Shown: positions 26,249 to 35,296 of the stretch, one piece after another
Layout: every line of letters starts with the position of its first letter
How positions within the stretch are numbered: the stretch's first letter is position 1
Assembly (NCBI GenBank): GCA_905181875.1
Contig: CAJIZH010000003.1
Coordinates: 62,001-126,000, forward strand
Length of the DNA stretch: 64,000 nucleotides
DNA from: Flavobacteriales bacterium UBA6770
GTDB taxonomy: Bacteria > Bacteroidota > Bacteroidia > Flavobacteriales_G > Salibacteraceae
Direction: 5' to 3'
The notes under the pieces: model-generated
Databases searched by the model: none
What the model saw: only the letters and a program-made list of their open reading frames with translations
Told to the model about the DNA's origin: nothing
Translations under genes and position numbers: made by a program

Positions 26249-27409
26249 ATGTTAAGAAAAGTACTCGTTTTCGTTACCACAATATTAATTTCACTTGCGT
26301 CATTCAGTCAAACTTCAAAACTGTCAAAAGAGAAATATGCAAAGGGAATTCGCTTTACAGGCCCTGACAGTTCTTTTTACATCAAATTTGGGCTAAGAAT
26401 GCAAAACCTTGTAGTAGTTACTGCACCTGAAGATGGGCCCTCAGAAACAAGAGCATTAGTTAGAAGGTTCCGATTCAAGTTTGATGGTTGGATACTAAAT
26501 CCTGACTTTGTTTACAAGGTTGAAATAGGACAATCTAATATTGATGTTGGTGGTGGTAGTAATTTGTTGCTTGACGCTGTGCTAAAGTACCATGCAGGAA
26601 AAAACCTATGGATATGGTTTGGTCAAACTAAGCTTCCTGGAAACAGAGAAAGAGTGGTATCATCACAAACACTTGAAACTGTAGATCGGAGTGCATTAAA
26701 CTCGGCTTATAATGTTGATCGAGATATGGGAGTTCAAATAAGGCACTCTATGACTCTAGGTAAAATGGTAATTCGAGAAGCGGCTTCTGTTAGTGGAGGT
26801 GAAGGACGAAATTGGTCCGTAGGAAATTCCGGAGGACTTTGTTATACTGGTCGCATTGAAATCTTACCCTTCGGTAATTTCTCCAGTAAAGGAGATTATT
26901 TTCTTGCAGATCTAAAACACGAGCAAAAACCAAAAATTGCTTTTGGTACAACATATGATTTGAATGATCTAGCATCAAAATCGAAAGGTCAAAGGGGAAC
27001 GGAACTTCAATTTCAACGTTCGTTAAACTCTTACATGGCCGATATGATTTTTAAGTTTAAAGGATTCTCTATATTCTCAGAGTTTATTCGAAAAGAAACA
27101 AATGACCCCTACGGAAGGAAAGAGAAATTTCTAGACCCTACAATAGCAGGGACCTTTACAACTGGTTATGGCTTTAATGGTCAAGCTGGATATGTTACAA
27201 AATCAGGTTGGGGTGCGGTAGGACGTTTCACTAATGTAACACCAGACTCTCAAACATTACTGACTGAGAACAATCAATACACTCTTGCATTTTCAAAATA
27301 TATAGTGAACCATAAGTTTAAAATTCAAACCGATGGAACCTACATTGATAACCTTGGCGCAAAAACAAATGTATTTATGTGGAGATTCCACATGGAAGTT
27401 GGATTCTAA
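26249..27409 (+). CDS. Phosphate-selective porin O/P family protein
   Basis: A 386-residue outer-membrane porin. After a signal peptide (cut near ASFSQ) come alternating beta strands with Gly and aromatic residues and the conserved porin O/P blocks: YIKFGLRMQNL (about residues 44-54), RRFRFKFDGWI (about 71-81), LWIWFGQTKLPGNRERV (about 115-131) and YNVDRDMGVQIRH (about 149-161). The protein ends in a membrane-type strand with a C-terminal Phe (FHMEVGF), as expected for barrel assembly. Divergent from the Na/Pi symporter: together they would bring phosphate through the outer and then the inner membrane. Confidence 0.85.
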   Translation: MLRKVLVFVTTILISLASFSQTSKLSKEKYAKGIRFTGPDSSFYIKFGLRMQNLVVVTAPEDGPSETRALVRRFRFKFDGWILNPDFVYKVEIGQSNIDVGGGSNLLLDAVLKYHAGKNLWIWFGQTKLPGNRERVVSSQTLETVDRSALNSAYNVDRDMGVQIRHSMTLGKMVIREAASVSGGEGRNWSVGNSGGLCYTGRIEILPFGNFSSKGDYFLADLKHEQKPKIAFGTTYDLNDLASKSKGQRGTELQFQRSLNSYMADMIFKFKGFSIFSEFIRKETNDPYGRKEKFLDPTIAGTFTTGYGFNGQAGYVTKSGWGAVGRFTNVTPDSQTLLTENNQYTLAFSKYIVNHKFKIQTDGTYIDNLGAKTNVFMWRFHMEVGF

Positions 27410-27412
27410 AGA

Positions 27413-27967
27413 TTAAATTCCATTTTTCTTCTCGAACATTTGAATTAATTCTTCATCCGAAAGTGTCAGATTTTTAATTGCTACTCGAGCGTCTTGTGCC
27501 AAAGTATGATCTGGATATTCATCTATCACGTCTTGATATTTAGCTTCTGCAATTCCAAGATTATTCAAATAATTATGATAAATAAATGCAATCAAATATT
27601 TAGTCTCAACGACTTTATCATGCGAGGGAAAGCTTTTATTTAGTTGCTCAAAAATCTCAATACTTTTAATAAACTGACCAATACCCATTCGCAATTCACC
27701 CGATTTAAACATGAACTCACAGGCTATACTGTCCTCTAAATTATTGAGTGAATACGTAAAATAGAGTTTGGAAAGTTTTGACGCTTTCATAGTGTCCATT
27801 ATACCATCTTGAAAAGCCATCAATGATTTTTCCATTGCCATAACTTCATCAAACGCCTCTTTCTTTATTTCCTCAGCTGTAAGCTGTTTTGGATTTGAAC
27901 CTTCAGAATTATCACATGCACCAAATGCAATGGCTAGAACTATTAAAAAAATTACTCGTTTCATCAT
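27413..27967 (-). CDS. TPR-like lipoprotein
   Basis: A 184-residue lipoprotein: signal peptide with lipobox FGAC (Cys18), then a helical body whose second half resembles two tetratricopeptide repeats (FIKSIEIFEQLNKSFPSH and AEAKYQDVIDEYPDHTLAQD, about residues 97-157). The pattern resembles the outer-membrane assembly lipoproteins that use TPRs, but it is shorter. Its ATG overlaps the 3' end of def by 4 bp and it is the third gene of a ruvX-def unit. A role in that unit is not obvious; the order may be only historical. Confidence 0.7.
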   Translation of the reverse strand: MMKRVIFLIVLAIAFGACDNSEGSNPKQLTAEEIKKEAFDEVMAMEKSLMAFQDGIMDTMKASKLSKLYFTYSLNNLEDSIACEFMFKSGELRMGIGQFIKSIEIFEQLNKSFPSHDKVVETKYLIAFIYHNYLNNLGIAEAKYQDVIDEYPDHTLAQDARVAIKNLTLSDEELIQMFEKKNGI

Positions 27968-28554
27968 TTTGAAAATCTCATTTTATAACCAGGATCAATA
28001 TTACCTTTCTTAATGTTCAAAAGCTTTCTTTGCATCAATCTTTTTTTAATCGGGCTAATTTTGTCTGTGAACAGTACTCCTTCAATATGATCATATTCAT
28101 GCTGAATAACTCTGGCTGCAAACCCCACATAGGTTTCTTCTTTTAATTTCCAGTTTTCATCGAAATACTCAATTGTTACATTTTCTGGACGATTTACATC
28201 TGCTCTAATTTCGGGAATACTTAAACAACCTTCTTCAAATGCCCATTCATCACCAGTTTCTTCAACGATAATTGGATTGATAAATACCTTTTTGAAATCT
28301 TTCAGGTTTTCATATTCGTCTCGCTCTTCTGGATCTTTAGACTCTTTGTAATCATCAGCATATCGAGTTGCATCAACAATAAACACTCTGATATTCATAC
28401 CGACTTGTGGTGCTGCTAAACCTACACCGTTTGCAGCATACATAGTTTCAAACATATCCTTTAATATTTGCTTTACAGCAGGATCTTTTTCTTCTAACTC
28501 TTCACATTCTTTTCTAAGAACAGGGTGTCCGTAGGCATAAATGGGCAACTTCAT
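27964..28554 (-). CDS. def: Peptide deformylase
   Basis: A 196-residue cytoplasmic metalloenzyme that removes the formyl group from new polypeptides. All three active-site blocks are present: GVGLAAPQ (residues 43-50), EEGCLSIP (about 114-121, with the metal-binding Cys) and QHEYDHIEG (about 155-163, HExxH-type metal site). An insert between the first two blocks (KESKDPEERDEYENLKDF) is typical of Bacteroidota deformylases. It overlaps both ruvX upstream and the TPR lipoprotein downstream by 4 bp, a tight three-gene operon. Confidence 0.95.
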   Translation of the reverse strand: MKLPIYAYGHPVLRKECEELEEKDPAVKQILKDMFETMYAANGVGLAAPQVGMNIRVFIVDATRYADDYKESKDPEERDEYENLKDFKKVFINPIIVEETGDEWAFEEGCLSIPEIRADVNRPENVTIEYFDENWKLKEETYVGFAARVIQHEYDHIEGVLFTDKISPIKKRLMQRKLLNIKKGNIDPGYKMRFSK

Positions 28555-28970
28555 AATATATTTTTTGCAGATAAATAAGATTGTAAAATTATAGTAGCAC
28601 TAACCTCGTCAAGCAGTTCTTTTTTTCGTCTGTCCTTTTTCTTTACTCCGCTAGTAATAAGACTATCCATTGCTAAGCTAGAAGTGAATCGTTCATCAAC
28701 TCTTTTAACAGGAAGATCAGGAAGTAATTTTCTAACCTTACTCAAAAATGACTGAATATCTCTTTCTACATCATTCAATTCATTATTCCAACGTCTTGCC
28801 TCACCAACGACAAGCAATTCAACTTCTTCTTTCAGAGTATAATCAAAAATAAATTGAGGCGCTTCAGCGGAACTTACTGTCGTCAATCCTGTTGCAATAA
28901 TTTGCAATGAATCAGTCACCGCAATTCCAACGCGTTTTGTTCCATAATCTATTGCCATCACTCTTGCCAT
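28551..28970 (-). CDS. ruvX: Holliday junction resolvase-like / pre-16S rRNA nuclease YqgF
   Basis: A 139-residue RNase H-fold protein. It starts MARVMAIDYGTKRVGIAVTD, with the catalytic Asp of the DYGTKR-G-A block, and continues VVGEARRWNNE, VKRVDERFTSSLA (Glu of the second site) and LLDEVSATIILQSYL with the last catalytic Asp. E. coli YqgF matures the 5' end of 16S rRNA; a role in junction resolution was proposed earlier. First gene of the ruvX-def-lipoprotein operon, with a TATCTTTG element just upstream. Confidence 0.93.
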   Translation of the reverse strand: MARVMAIDYGTKRVGIAVTDSLQIIATGLTTVSSAEAPQFIFDYTLKEEVELLVVGEARRWNNELNDVERDIQSFLSKVRKLLPDLPVKRVDERFTSSLAMDSLITSGVKKKDRRKKELLDEVSATIILQSYLSAKNIL

Positions 28971-28982
28971 AATTTTACTTTA

Positions 28983-28990
28983 CAAAGATA
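28983..28990 (-). promoter_or_regulatory. -7 promoter element of the ruvX-def unit
   Basis: The minus strand reads TATCTTTG, an exact TAnnTTTG match, 12 bp before the ATG at 28970. Confidence 0.5.
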
Positions 28991-29034
28991 TATAGTTAAC
29001 TCAAGATTAGTATTCGAATATTAGCTTCAAATCC

Positions 29035-29042
29035 TACTTTTG
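29035..29042 (+). promoter_or_regulatory. -7 promoter element of the dapD operon; sets the start
   Basis: TACTTTTG matches TAnnTTTG. It overlaps the TTG (29040-29042) that would be the first possible start, so translation should begin at the ATG at 29061, about 12 bases after the expected transcription start. Confidence 0.55.
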
Positions 29043-29060
29043 CGGAAAGAATTAGCATCG

Positions 29061-29870
29061 ATGCGAGAAAAAATAGAATCTGCTTGGAAAAACCAGGAAT
29101 TACTGAAGAAATCAGAATATCAAGAAGCTGTTAGAACAGTAGTTGCACAGCTAGATGAAGGTGAATTGCGCGTTGCTGAACCAAAAGCTGATGGTACATG
29201 GCAAGTAAACGAATGGATTAAAAAAGCTGTTGTTATGTATTTTCCTATTCAGAAAATGGAAACCATTGAAGTTGGACCTTTCGAGTTTCACGATAAAATT
29301 GCTTTAAAAACAAATTATAAAGAAAAAGGTGTTCGTGTTGTGCCTCATGCAATTGCTCGATACGGTTCTTACGTTGCCAAGGGTGTAATCATGATGCCGT
29401 CCTACATAAACATCGGTGCATATGTAGACTCAGGAACTATGGTCGACACATGGGCCACTGTTGGATCTTGCGCTCAAATCGGGAAAAATGTTCACTTGAG
29501 CGGTGGTGTTGGTATTGGTGGAGTTTTAGAACCTTTGCAAGCAGCGCCTGTTGTTATTGAAGATAATGCATTTATTGGCTCAAGATGTATTGTGGTAGAA
29601 GGCGTAAGAGTAGAATCGGAAGCGGTGCTAGGCGCGAATGTGGTATTGACAGCAAGCACCAAAATTATTGATGTAAGCGGAGACGAGCCTATCTTCTACA
29701 AGGGTCGAATTCCAGCAGGTTCGGTGGTAATTCCCGGAACAATGCCAAAAAAATTCCCGGCTGGAGAATACCAAGTTCCTTGTGCTTTAATCATTGGAAA
29801 GAGAAAAGAAAGCACTGATAAAAAAACATCCTTAAACAACGCGTTGAGAGAATACGACGTAGCAGTATAA
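29061..29870 (+). CDS. dapD: Tetrahydrodipicolinate N-succinyltransferase
   Basis: A 269-residue enzyme of the succinylase branch of lysine and meso-diaminopimelate synthesis: it transfers succinyl from succinyl-CoA to tetrahydrodipicolinate. The N-terminal helical part (IESAWKNQELL, then ELRVAEPKADGTWQVNEW) matches DapD, and the middle is a left-handed beta-helix of hexapeptide repeats (VIMMPSYINIGAYVDSGTMV, in part, through IEDNAFIGSRCIVVEGV and EAVLGANVVLTAST). The C-terminus carries PAGSVVIPGT. Start 29061 fits the family and the promoter better than the TTG at 29040. First gene of a four-gene run with ends touching the next starts. Confidence 0.93.
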   Translation: MREKIESAWKNQELLKKSEYQEAVRTVVAQLDEGELRVAEPKADGTWQVNEWIKKAVVMYFPIQKMETIEVGPFEFHDKIALKTNYKEKGVRVVPHAIARYGSYVAKGVIMMPSYINIGAYVDSGTMVDTWATVGSCAQIGKNVHLSGGVGIGGVLEPLQAAPVVIEDNAFIGSRCIVVEGVRVESEAVLGANVVLTASTKIIDVSGDEPIFYKGRIPAGSVVIPGTMPKKFPAGEYQVPCALIIGKRKESTDKKTSLNNALREYDVAV

Positions 29871-30980
29871 ATGAATCTAGGATTTGATGCAAAACGTGCA
29901 TTTCACAATGCAAGTGGATTGGGTAATTACAGTCGATTCGTAATACGAACTTTGGCTGAGAATTTTCCTGAATCCTCCTTCCTGTTATTTAACCCCAAAG
30001 CGAGCGATAAATGGGAAATGAATACAAATGATTCCATTCGAGAAGTACTTCCACCTAAAAGCACGTGGGGCTCTTATTGGCGTTCCTTTCAAGGAAATAA
30101 AAAAATTACCGAATTCAATCTTGATATTTACCACGGATTAAGCAACGAACTTCCGTTTGGAATAGCTTCCAACAAAGTGAATAAAATCGTTACAATTCAC
30201 GATTTAATTTTCAAAAGATTTCCAGAATTATACAAATTTACGGATCGTTTAATTTACGATAAGAAATTTAAACATGCGGTTTCAGTAGCCGACACAGTGA
30301 TTGCCGTTAGTGAAACTACCAAGCAAGATATCATCCAGTATTATGGGATTTCAGAAGAAAAAATCAAGGTAGTTTATCAAGGATGTAATCCTTTGTTTTA
30401 TCAAACAACATCAGCAGAAAACCTTAATCAAACCCGAAAAAAACATAAGCTTCCAAAAGACTTTATCATTTGTGTAGGAACTATTGAAGAACGAAAAAAC
30501 GGATTGCAAATTCTTAAGGCATTAGTCAATTGTAACATCAATATTCCAATTGTGTTTGTTGGCCGGCCTACGAAATACAAAGAACTCCTGCTCGATGAAA
30601 TTTCAAAAAACGATCAGTTAAAAAACCAAGTCATTTTTATTGAAAATGCTAGTAACGGAGAGCTTAAAGAACTATACCAATTGGCACAACTTAGTGTCTA
30701 CCCTAGTATTTTTGAAGGATTTGGAATTCCTGTTTTAGAAAGCATTGCAGCAGGTACTCCAGTTATTACGAATAAAGCAGGTTGCTTCAAAGAAGCCGGA
30801 GGGGAAGCCGCATTTTATATTGATCCAAATAATTCAGAGGAATTTGGAAGTGCAATTAAATTGCTAACCGAAAATACAGAAGCACTCAATCGCTTAAAAT
30901 TAGCCGCAACGCATCATTTAGAGAATTTTAAAGAAGCTGAGCTAGCCGCTCAACTAATGTCAATTTACAAAGGGGCTTAA
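29871..30980 (+). CDS. Group 1 glycosyltransferase (GT4 family)
   Basis: A 369-residue GT-B glycosyltransferase. The N-terminal domain starts with the short FDAKRAFHNASGLGNYSRFV glycine-rich block; the C-terminal domain has ICVGTIEERKNG (about residues 200-211), VFVGRP and the donor-binding SIFEGFGIPVLESIAAGTPVI (in part, about 279-299) with the EX7E pair EGFGIPVLE. Such enzymes use nucleotide sugars to build surface glycans or glycolipids; the sugar and acceptor cannot be read from the sequence. It begins on the base after the dapD stop and overlaps the next gene by one base. Confidence 0.88.
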   Translation: MNLGFDAKRAFHNASGLGNYSRFVIRTLAENFPESSFLLFNPKASDKWEMNTNDSIREVLPPKSTWGSYWRSFQGNKKITEFNLDIYHGLSNELPFGIASNKVNKIVTIHDLIFKRFPELYKFTDRLIYDKKFKHAVSVADTVIAVSETTKQDIIQYYGISEEKIKVVYQGCNPLFYQTTSAENLNQTRKKHKLPKDFIICVGTIEERKNGLQILKALVNCNINIPIVFVGRPTKYKELLLDEISKNDQLKNQVIFIENASNGELKELYQLAQLSVYPSIFEGFGIPVLESIAAGTPVITNKAGCFKEAGGEAAFYIDPNNSEEFGSAIKLLTENTEALNRLKLAATHHLENFKEAELAAQLMSIYKGA

Positions 30981-31549
30981 TGGATATTAAAGAAGAAATT
31001 CGCACAACAATCACGGCATTAAAAGAAGGTAAAGTCCTACTCTACCCTACAGACACTATTTGGGGATTGGGTTGTGATGCTGCTCATCAAGAAGCTTGCG
31101 ATAAAATTGGAGTCATTAAACAAAGGGATGCTTCAAAAAGCTTCGTTTGTCTGGTTAGTTCAGACGCAATGTTGAATAGAGTTATTAAGGATGTTCCTGA
31201 AATAGCTTGGGATTTATTTGATGAAGCTGTTGAACCACTCACGTTAATTCTTCCAGACGCAAAAGGACTAGCAAAAGGTGTTGCTGCTGAAGACGGAACC
31301 GCAGCTTTTAGAATGATTAAAGAAGGGCCTTTACATCGGATTATTCATCAATTTGGAAAGCCAATTGTAAGCACCTCAGCTAATGTTTCAGGAAATGCAC
31401 CTGCCCTTACATTAGAGGAAGTTGATCAAGAGATAAAAAAACAAGTTGACCATATAGTTAGTCCTGAAGGATTTCCAAAAGGAACAAAAAAGCCTTCAGC
31501 GATTATTAAAATTGGTCTCGGAAGTGAAATTAAAATAATTCGACAGTGA
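30980..31549 (+). CDS. L-threonylcarbamoyladenylate synthase (Sua5/YciO/YrdC)
   Basis: A 189-residue YrdC-fold protein that makes threonylcarbamoyl-AMP from threonine, bicarbonate and ATP for the t6A modification of tRNAs reading ANN codons. Motifs: LLYPTDTIWGLGCDA (about residues 20-34), IKQRDASKSFVCLVS (about 47-61), PLTLILPDAKGL, and STSANVSGNAPA (about 132-143). The short length means there is no Sua5 C-terminal domain; YciO-type proteins look alike, so activity is likely but not certain. Start overlaps the glycosyltransferase stop; its TGA overlaps the next ATG, and the next gene also acts on tRNA. Confidence 0.88.
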   Translation: MDIKEEIRTTITALKEGKVLLYPTDTIWGLGCDAAHQEACDKIGVIKQRDASKSFVCLVSSDAMLNRVIKDVPEIAWDLFDEAVEPLTLILPDAKGLAKGVAAEDGTAAFRMIKEGPLHRIIHQFGKPIVSTSANVSGNAPALTLEEVDQEIKKQVDHIVSPEGFPKGTKKPSAIIKIGLGSEIKIIRQ

Positions 31550-32958
31550 TGAATCTTAAACATAAGTTACATCACCCCGTTTTCAAGGTGCTAAATGAGG
31601 CTGCAAATGAATCTGGAACAAAGACATTTGTAGTTGGAGGTTTCGTAAGGGATATTTTATTGCAAAGACCTAATAAGGACATTGACATTGTAGTTGAAGG
31701 AAATGGAATTGAATTTGCTAGAAAAGTTGCTAATAAACTAGAAAACGTTAGAGGCTTTTCCGTTTTCAAAAACTTTGGTACAGCAATGATTAAACTTGAC
31801 GACTATGAACTAGAATTTGTAGGTGCACGTAAAGAATCTTACCGAGCAGAGAGTCGAAAGCCAATCGTTGAAAATGGCACAATTGCAGAAGATCAAGAGC
31901 GGCGAGATTTTACGATCAATGCAATGTCCATCAGCTTAAATAATGTAGATTTCGGTGAACTGATTGATCCTTTTGAAGGACAAAAGGATTTAGATAACGG
32001 TATTCTTAAAACTCCGCTACACTCGGACCAAACCTACTCTGACGATCCACTTCGAATGATGCGAGCTATTCGTTTTGCAAGCCAATTACATTTTAAAATA
32101 GAAGATCAATCCTTTAATTCCATTGTAAAAAACCAAGAACGTCTTTCTATCGTTTCTGCCGAGCGAATAAATATCGAGTTGAATAAAATAATGGAATCGC
32201 CACAACCATCGATTGGTTTAGAGTTATTGTATCTAACAGGTATAATGGAACAGATTTTACCTGAAGTTCATGCGCTTCAAGGCGTTGATGAAATTGACGG
32301 CCAAACACACAAAGACAACTTTTACCATACGATTGAGGTTGTTGACAATACTGCTGAAACAAGCACTAATGTATGGTTAAGATGGGCGGCATTATTGCAT
32401 GATATCGGTAAACCTCCAACAAAACGTTTTGATCAAGAAATAGGTTGGACGTTTCATAGTCATGAGATGCGCGGTGCGAAAATGGTTCCAGCTATTTTTA
32501 AGCGTTTGAAACTGCCCATGAACGATAAAATGAAGTATGTAAAGGAACTCGTATACCTCAGTTCAAGACCAGCTGCATTATCAAAAGACATAGTTTCGGA
32601 TAGTGCAGTTAGAAGATTGTTACACGATGCAGGAGATTACATTGATGATCTTATGCTTTTGGTAGAGGCTGATATTACTTCAAAAAACAAAGAGCGTGTA
32701 AAACGCTACAAAGACAATTTTAAGGAAGTACGCAAAAAGCTGAAGGAAATTGAGGAAAAAGACCAGGTACGCAATTTCCAACCGCCAGTTAGTGGAGAGG
32801 AAATCATGTCAACATTCAGCTTAAAACCCTGCAAAGCTATCGGAGATTTAAAAAGTGCGATCAAAGAGGCGATTTTGGAAGGCGAAATTCCAAATGAGCG
32901 AGAAGCTGCTTTTAATTTTATGCTCAAAAAAGGAGAAGAATTAGGACTCAAACAATAA
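31549..32958 (+). CDS. cca: CCA-adding tRNA nucleotidyltransferase with HD domain
   Basis: A 469-residue class II nucleotidyltransferase that builds or repairs the 3' CCA end of tRNA. The head domain has FVVGGFVRDILL and KDIDIVVEG (the GG and DxD catalytic blocks, about residues 28-51), then EDQERRDFTINAMSISL (about 111-127) and DPLRMMRAIRFASQL (about 165-179). An HD phosphohydrolase domain follows (WAALLHDIGKPPT, about 281-293, and HSHEMRGAKM), common in bacterial Cca. Start is the ATG at 31549 overlapping the TGA of the previous gene; a GTG three bases earlier is possible but less likely. Last gene of the dapD operon. Confidence 0.92.
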   Translation: MNLKHKLHHPVFKVLNEAANESGTKTFVVGGFVRDILLQRPNKDIDIVVEGNGIEFARKVANKLENVRGFSVFKNFGTAMIKLDDYELEFVGARKESYRAESRKPIVENGTIAEDQERRDFTINAMSISLNNVDFGELIDPFEGQKDLDNGILKTPLHSDQTYSDDPLRMMRAIRFASQLHFKIEDQSFNSIVKNQERLSIVSAERINIELNKIMESPQPSIGLELLYLTGIMEQILPEVHALQGVDEIDGQTHKDNFYHTIEVVDNTAETSTNVWLRWAALLHDIGKPPTKRFDQEIGWTFHSHEMRGAKMVPAIFKRLKLPMNDKMKYVKELVYLSSRPAALSKDIVSDSAVRRLLHDAGDYIDDLMLLVEADITSKNKERVKRYKDNFKEVRKKLKEIEEKDQVRNFQPPVSGEEIMSTFSLKPCKAIGDLKSAIKEAILEGEIPNEREAAFNFMLKKGEELGLKQ

Positions 32959-33000
32959 GTGAACAGAAAATACTTACTTTCATTGCTATAAAATAATTTT

Positions 33001-33615
33001 ATGGTTTCAAAAGAAACAATTCTTGCACTTATACTATCGGTCTTATTAGTTGGTTCTTGTAAAAAAGACGAAATCGAACTGCCTGCCGCACCTGCGACTC
33101 AAACCATTGATTCAACCGTAATTCCAACAGCAACGCAATCACAACCAAAATCTCCGATACTTTCTTTTGCGAAAGGTGGTAGAAATTTCACCTATAGAAA
33201 ATGTATTATTACTTATTCTCCAAGTAGAGATTCACTAGTTGATACCGTCAAATTTTCAATTACAGGCTTTAATGCCCCGAATAATTACACGCTCGATTTA
33301 AGTTCCAGCCCTTTTTATGGCAACATTTATTTGGATTCAACGTCGTTTAGTGTAAATAAAAAATCAAATGTGCTTTTAGAAGCTAACGCAAATGTTGGTG
33401 ATCGTAAAAAAGACTATAAGGTAATGAGTATTGACACGACTCTTATGTATAAAGGACAGCCTCAGAAATGTCATTGGGTTCAATTTAATGACGCAGATGA
33501 TCTTATTACCAATTATTTTATCTCTTCAGATAAAGGTGTCGTTAAATACACTCATGACGTATTCATTACCACAACGGAATATAAGTACGATTTAATTGAA
33601 ACAAATTTTGATTGA
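33001..33615 (+). CDS. Hypothetical lipoprotein
   Basis: A 204-residue lipoprotein: signal peptide with lipobox LVGSC (Cys20), a Lys-rich then Pro/Thr/Gln-rich linker (about residues 21-52), and a beta-rich domain with no recognised motif (RKCIITYSPSRDSLVDTVKF, YTLDLSSSPFYGNIYLDS, in part). Two cysteines in the mature domain (in RKCII and QKCHW) could form a disulfide. It stands alone between the cca operon and the sulfatase. No function assigned. Confidence 0.65.
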   Translation: MVSKETILALILSVLLVGSCKKDEIELPAAPATQTIDSTVIPTATQSQPKSPILSFAKGGRNFTYRKCIITYSPSRDSLVDTVKFSITGFNAPNNYTLDLSSSPFYGNIYLDSTSFSVNKKSNVLLEANANVGDRKKDYKVMSIDTTLMYKGQPQKCHWVQFNDADDLITNYFISSDKGVVKYTHDVFITTTEYKYDLIETNFD

Positions 33616-33690
33616 TCAAACCCGAATGATTGCTTTCCGTTAATCGTCAAAGGGATTAAATTCAGTTGTATCAATTTTTCTCCATTAGTA

Positions 33691-35286
33691 ATGACAAAGT
33701 CCCTTTCCTTAGCTTTAATCTTGCTTTTTTCTATTAGCTTGTATTCTCAAGCTCCAAATATCATTGTTATAATAGCCGATGATTATGGAATTGATGTGGA
33801 TAACGGGTTCGTTTTAGGTACAAGAAAACCGAATACTCCTCATATCGATAGCCTTCGAAACGCAGGATTATCTTTCACCCAAGCATGGTCATACCCAGTT
33901 TGTACACCAACCCGAGCAGCAATAATGAGCGGAAAATATGGAAGTAAAACTGGCGTAAAAACTGCACCTGGAAATTTAGACACTAGCGAAATTTCGATAT
34001 TCAAAGCATTAAAAAATTCTTCTGCAAATTACAGCACAGCAGCAATTGGAAAATGGCACGTAGCCAAGCCTGTTATTGAACAGCATCCTAATTGGCATGG
34101 TGTAGATCATTATACAGGAATACTTGGAGCCTCCTGGCCAGCATACGATAATTGGTCGAAAACCGAAAATGGAGTTACAACTACTTCAACAGATTATGCA
34201 ACAAGCTATTTTACTGATGATGCTATTTCTTGGATAAGAACTCAAAATGCAAGTAAGCCATTCTTCCTCTGGTTGGCTCATATTGCCCCTCACACTCCGT
34301 TTCACGTCCCTCCTGCCCACATGTATACCAGAACTAACACAACAGGAAGGCTGAACCGATATTTAGCAATGATAGAATCCCTAGATTATGAGGTAGGGCG
34401 TTTATTAGATTCTATGACAACTATTCAAAAGGCTAATACCATAATTATCTTTATTGGTGACAATGGAACACCAAATAACACACTTCAAGGATACCCTGCA
34501 AATCATGGAAAAGAGAGTTTGTATCAAGGCGGAGTGCACGTGCCAATGTTTGTATCAGGAAAAGGAGTAACAAGAAAAGGAAAAACTGAATCTGCACTGG
34601 TAAATGTATTAGACATTTATGCAACAGCGATAGAGCTTGGTGGCGAAAATTTACCGGGAGGGAAATTTAATAGCTTGAGCTTTTTGCCTTTGCTATCTAA
34701 TTCATCAATGCATTCGAGACAATACAATTTTAGCGAATTAGACACGAATCAGAATGACATAACAACTCAAGGATTCACTATTCGAGATTCAGCATATAAG
34801 CTGATTGAATATTTTGACAGTAGACAAGAATTTTTCAATTTGACTATTGATCCACTGGAGCAAAATAATCTTGTTCTTGCAGGCTTATCAAATTACGAAT
34901 TTGAATTGATAAAGAACCTGCGAAAAGAGGCCATTATTAGAATAACTGACTGGTCTTGTGACGATAATATTCAAAACGGCGATGAAACTGGAATTGATTC
35001 AGGAGGAAGCGTTTGCACAATCTTTCTTGACGACGCTATCCAGGAAATAACCTTAAACAGGCAATTCGAAATCTTCCCAAATCCAGCAAGCTCAGTCATC
35101 ACTATTTCTAGTGATTTAAAGGAAATAAATCAAATCACTATTTATAATATACAAGGCGTAACAATTGCATCAATCAAAATTGATAAACTCAAGAAATATC
35201 GAATTGATATTAACGAACTCAAAAAAGGAACTTACATTCTTGAAATAAATAACTCCGAAAGACATAATATACTTGTTCTTGATTAA
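33691..35286 (+). CDS. Secreted sulfatase with T9SS type A sorting domain
   Basis: A 531-residue type I (formylglycine) sulfatase, expected to remove sulfate esters from polysaccharides or other organics outside the cell. Signal peptide ends at SLYSQ. Metal-binding Asp30-Asp31 are in IIADDYG; the catalytic cysteine, to be converted to formylglycine, is Cys71 in CTPTRAAIMSGKY; AIGKWHVA, LAHIAPHTPFH and FIGDNGTP complete the site. Residues about 455-531 (FEIFPNPASSVITIS ... HNILVLD) form a T9SS sorting domain. The maturation enzyme is not in this window and no SusC/SusD pair lies nearby, unlike many polysaccharide-locus sulfatases. Confidence 0.9.
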   Translation: MTKSLSLALILLFSISLYSQAPNIIVIIADDYGIDVDNGFVLGTRKPNTPHIDSLRNAGLSFTQAWSYPVCTPTRAAIMSGKYGSKTGVKTAPGNLDTSEISIFKALKNSSANYSTAAIGKWHVAKPVIEQHPNWHGVDHYTGILGASWPAYDNWSKTENGVTTTSTDYATSYFTDDAISWIRTQNASKPFFLWLAHIAPHTPFHVPPAHMYTRTNTTGRLNRYLAMIESLDYEVGRLLDSMTTIQKANTIIIFIGDNGTPNNTLQGYPANHGKESLYQGGVHVPMFVSGKGVTRKGKTESALVNVLDIYATAIELGGENLPGGKFNSLSFLPLLSNSSMHSRQYNFSELDTNQNDITTQGFTIRDSAYKLIEYFDSRQEFFNLTIDPLEQNNLVLAGLSNYEFELIKNLRKEAIIRITDWSCDDNIQNGDETGIDSGGSVCTIFLDDAIQEITLNRQFEIFPNPASSVITISSDLKEINQITIYNIQGVTIASIKIDKLKKYRIDINELKKGTYILEINNSERHNILVLD

Positions 35287-35296
35287 ATTAGCTAAG

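Noticed and set aside
29040-29060. TTG at 29040 as start of dapD
   Set aside because: It overlaps an exact TAnnTTTG promoter element, and the ATG at 29061 fits the family N-terminus.
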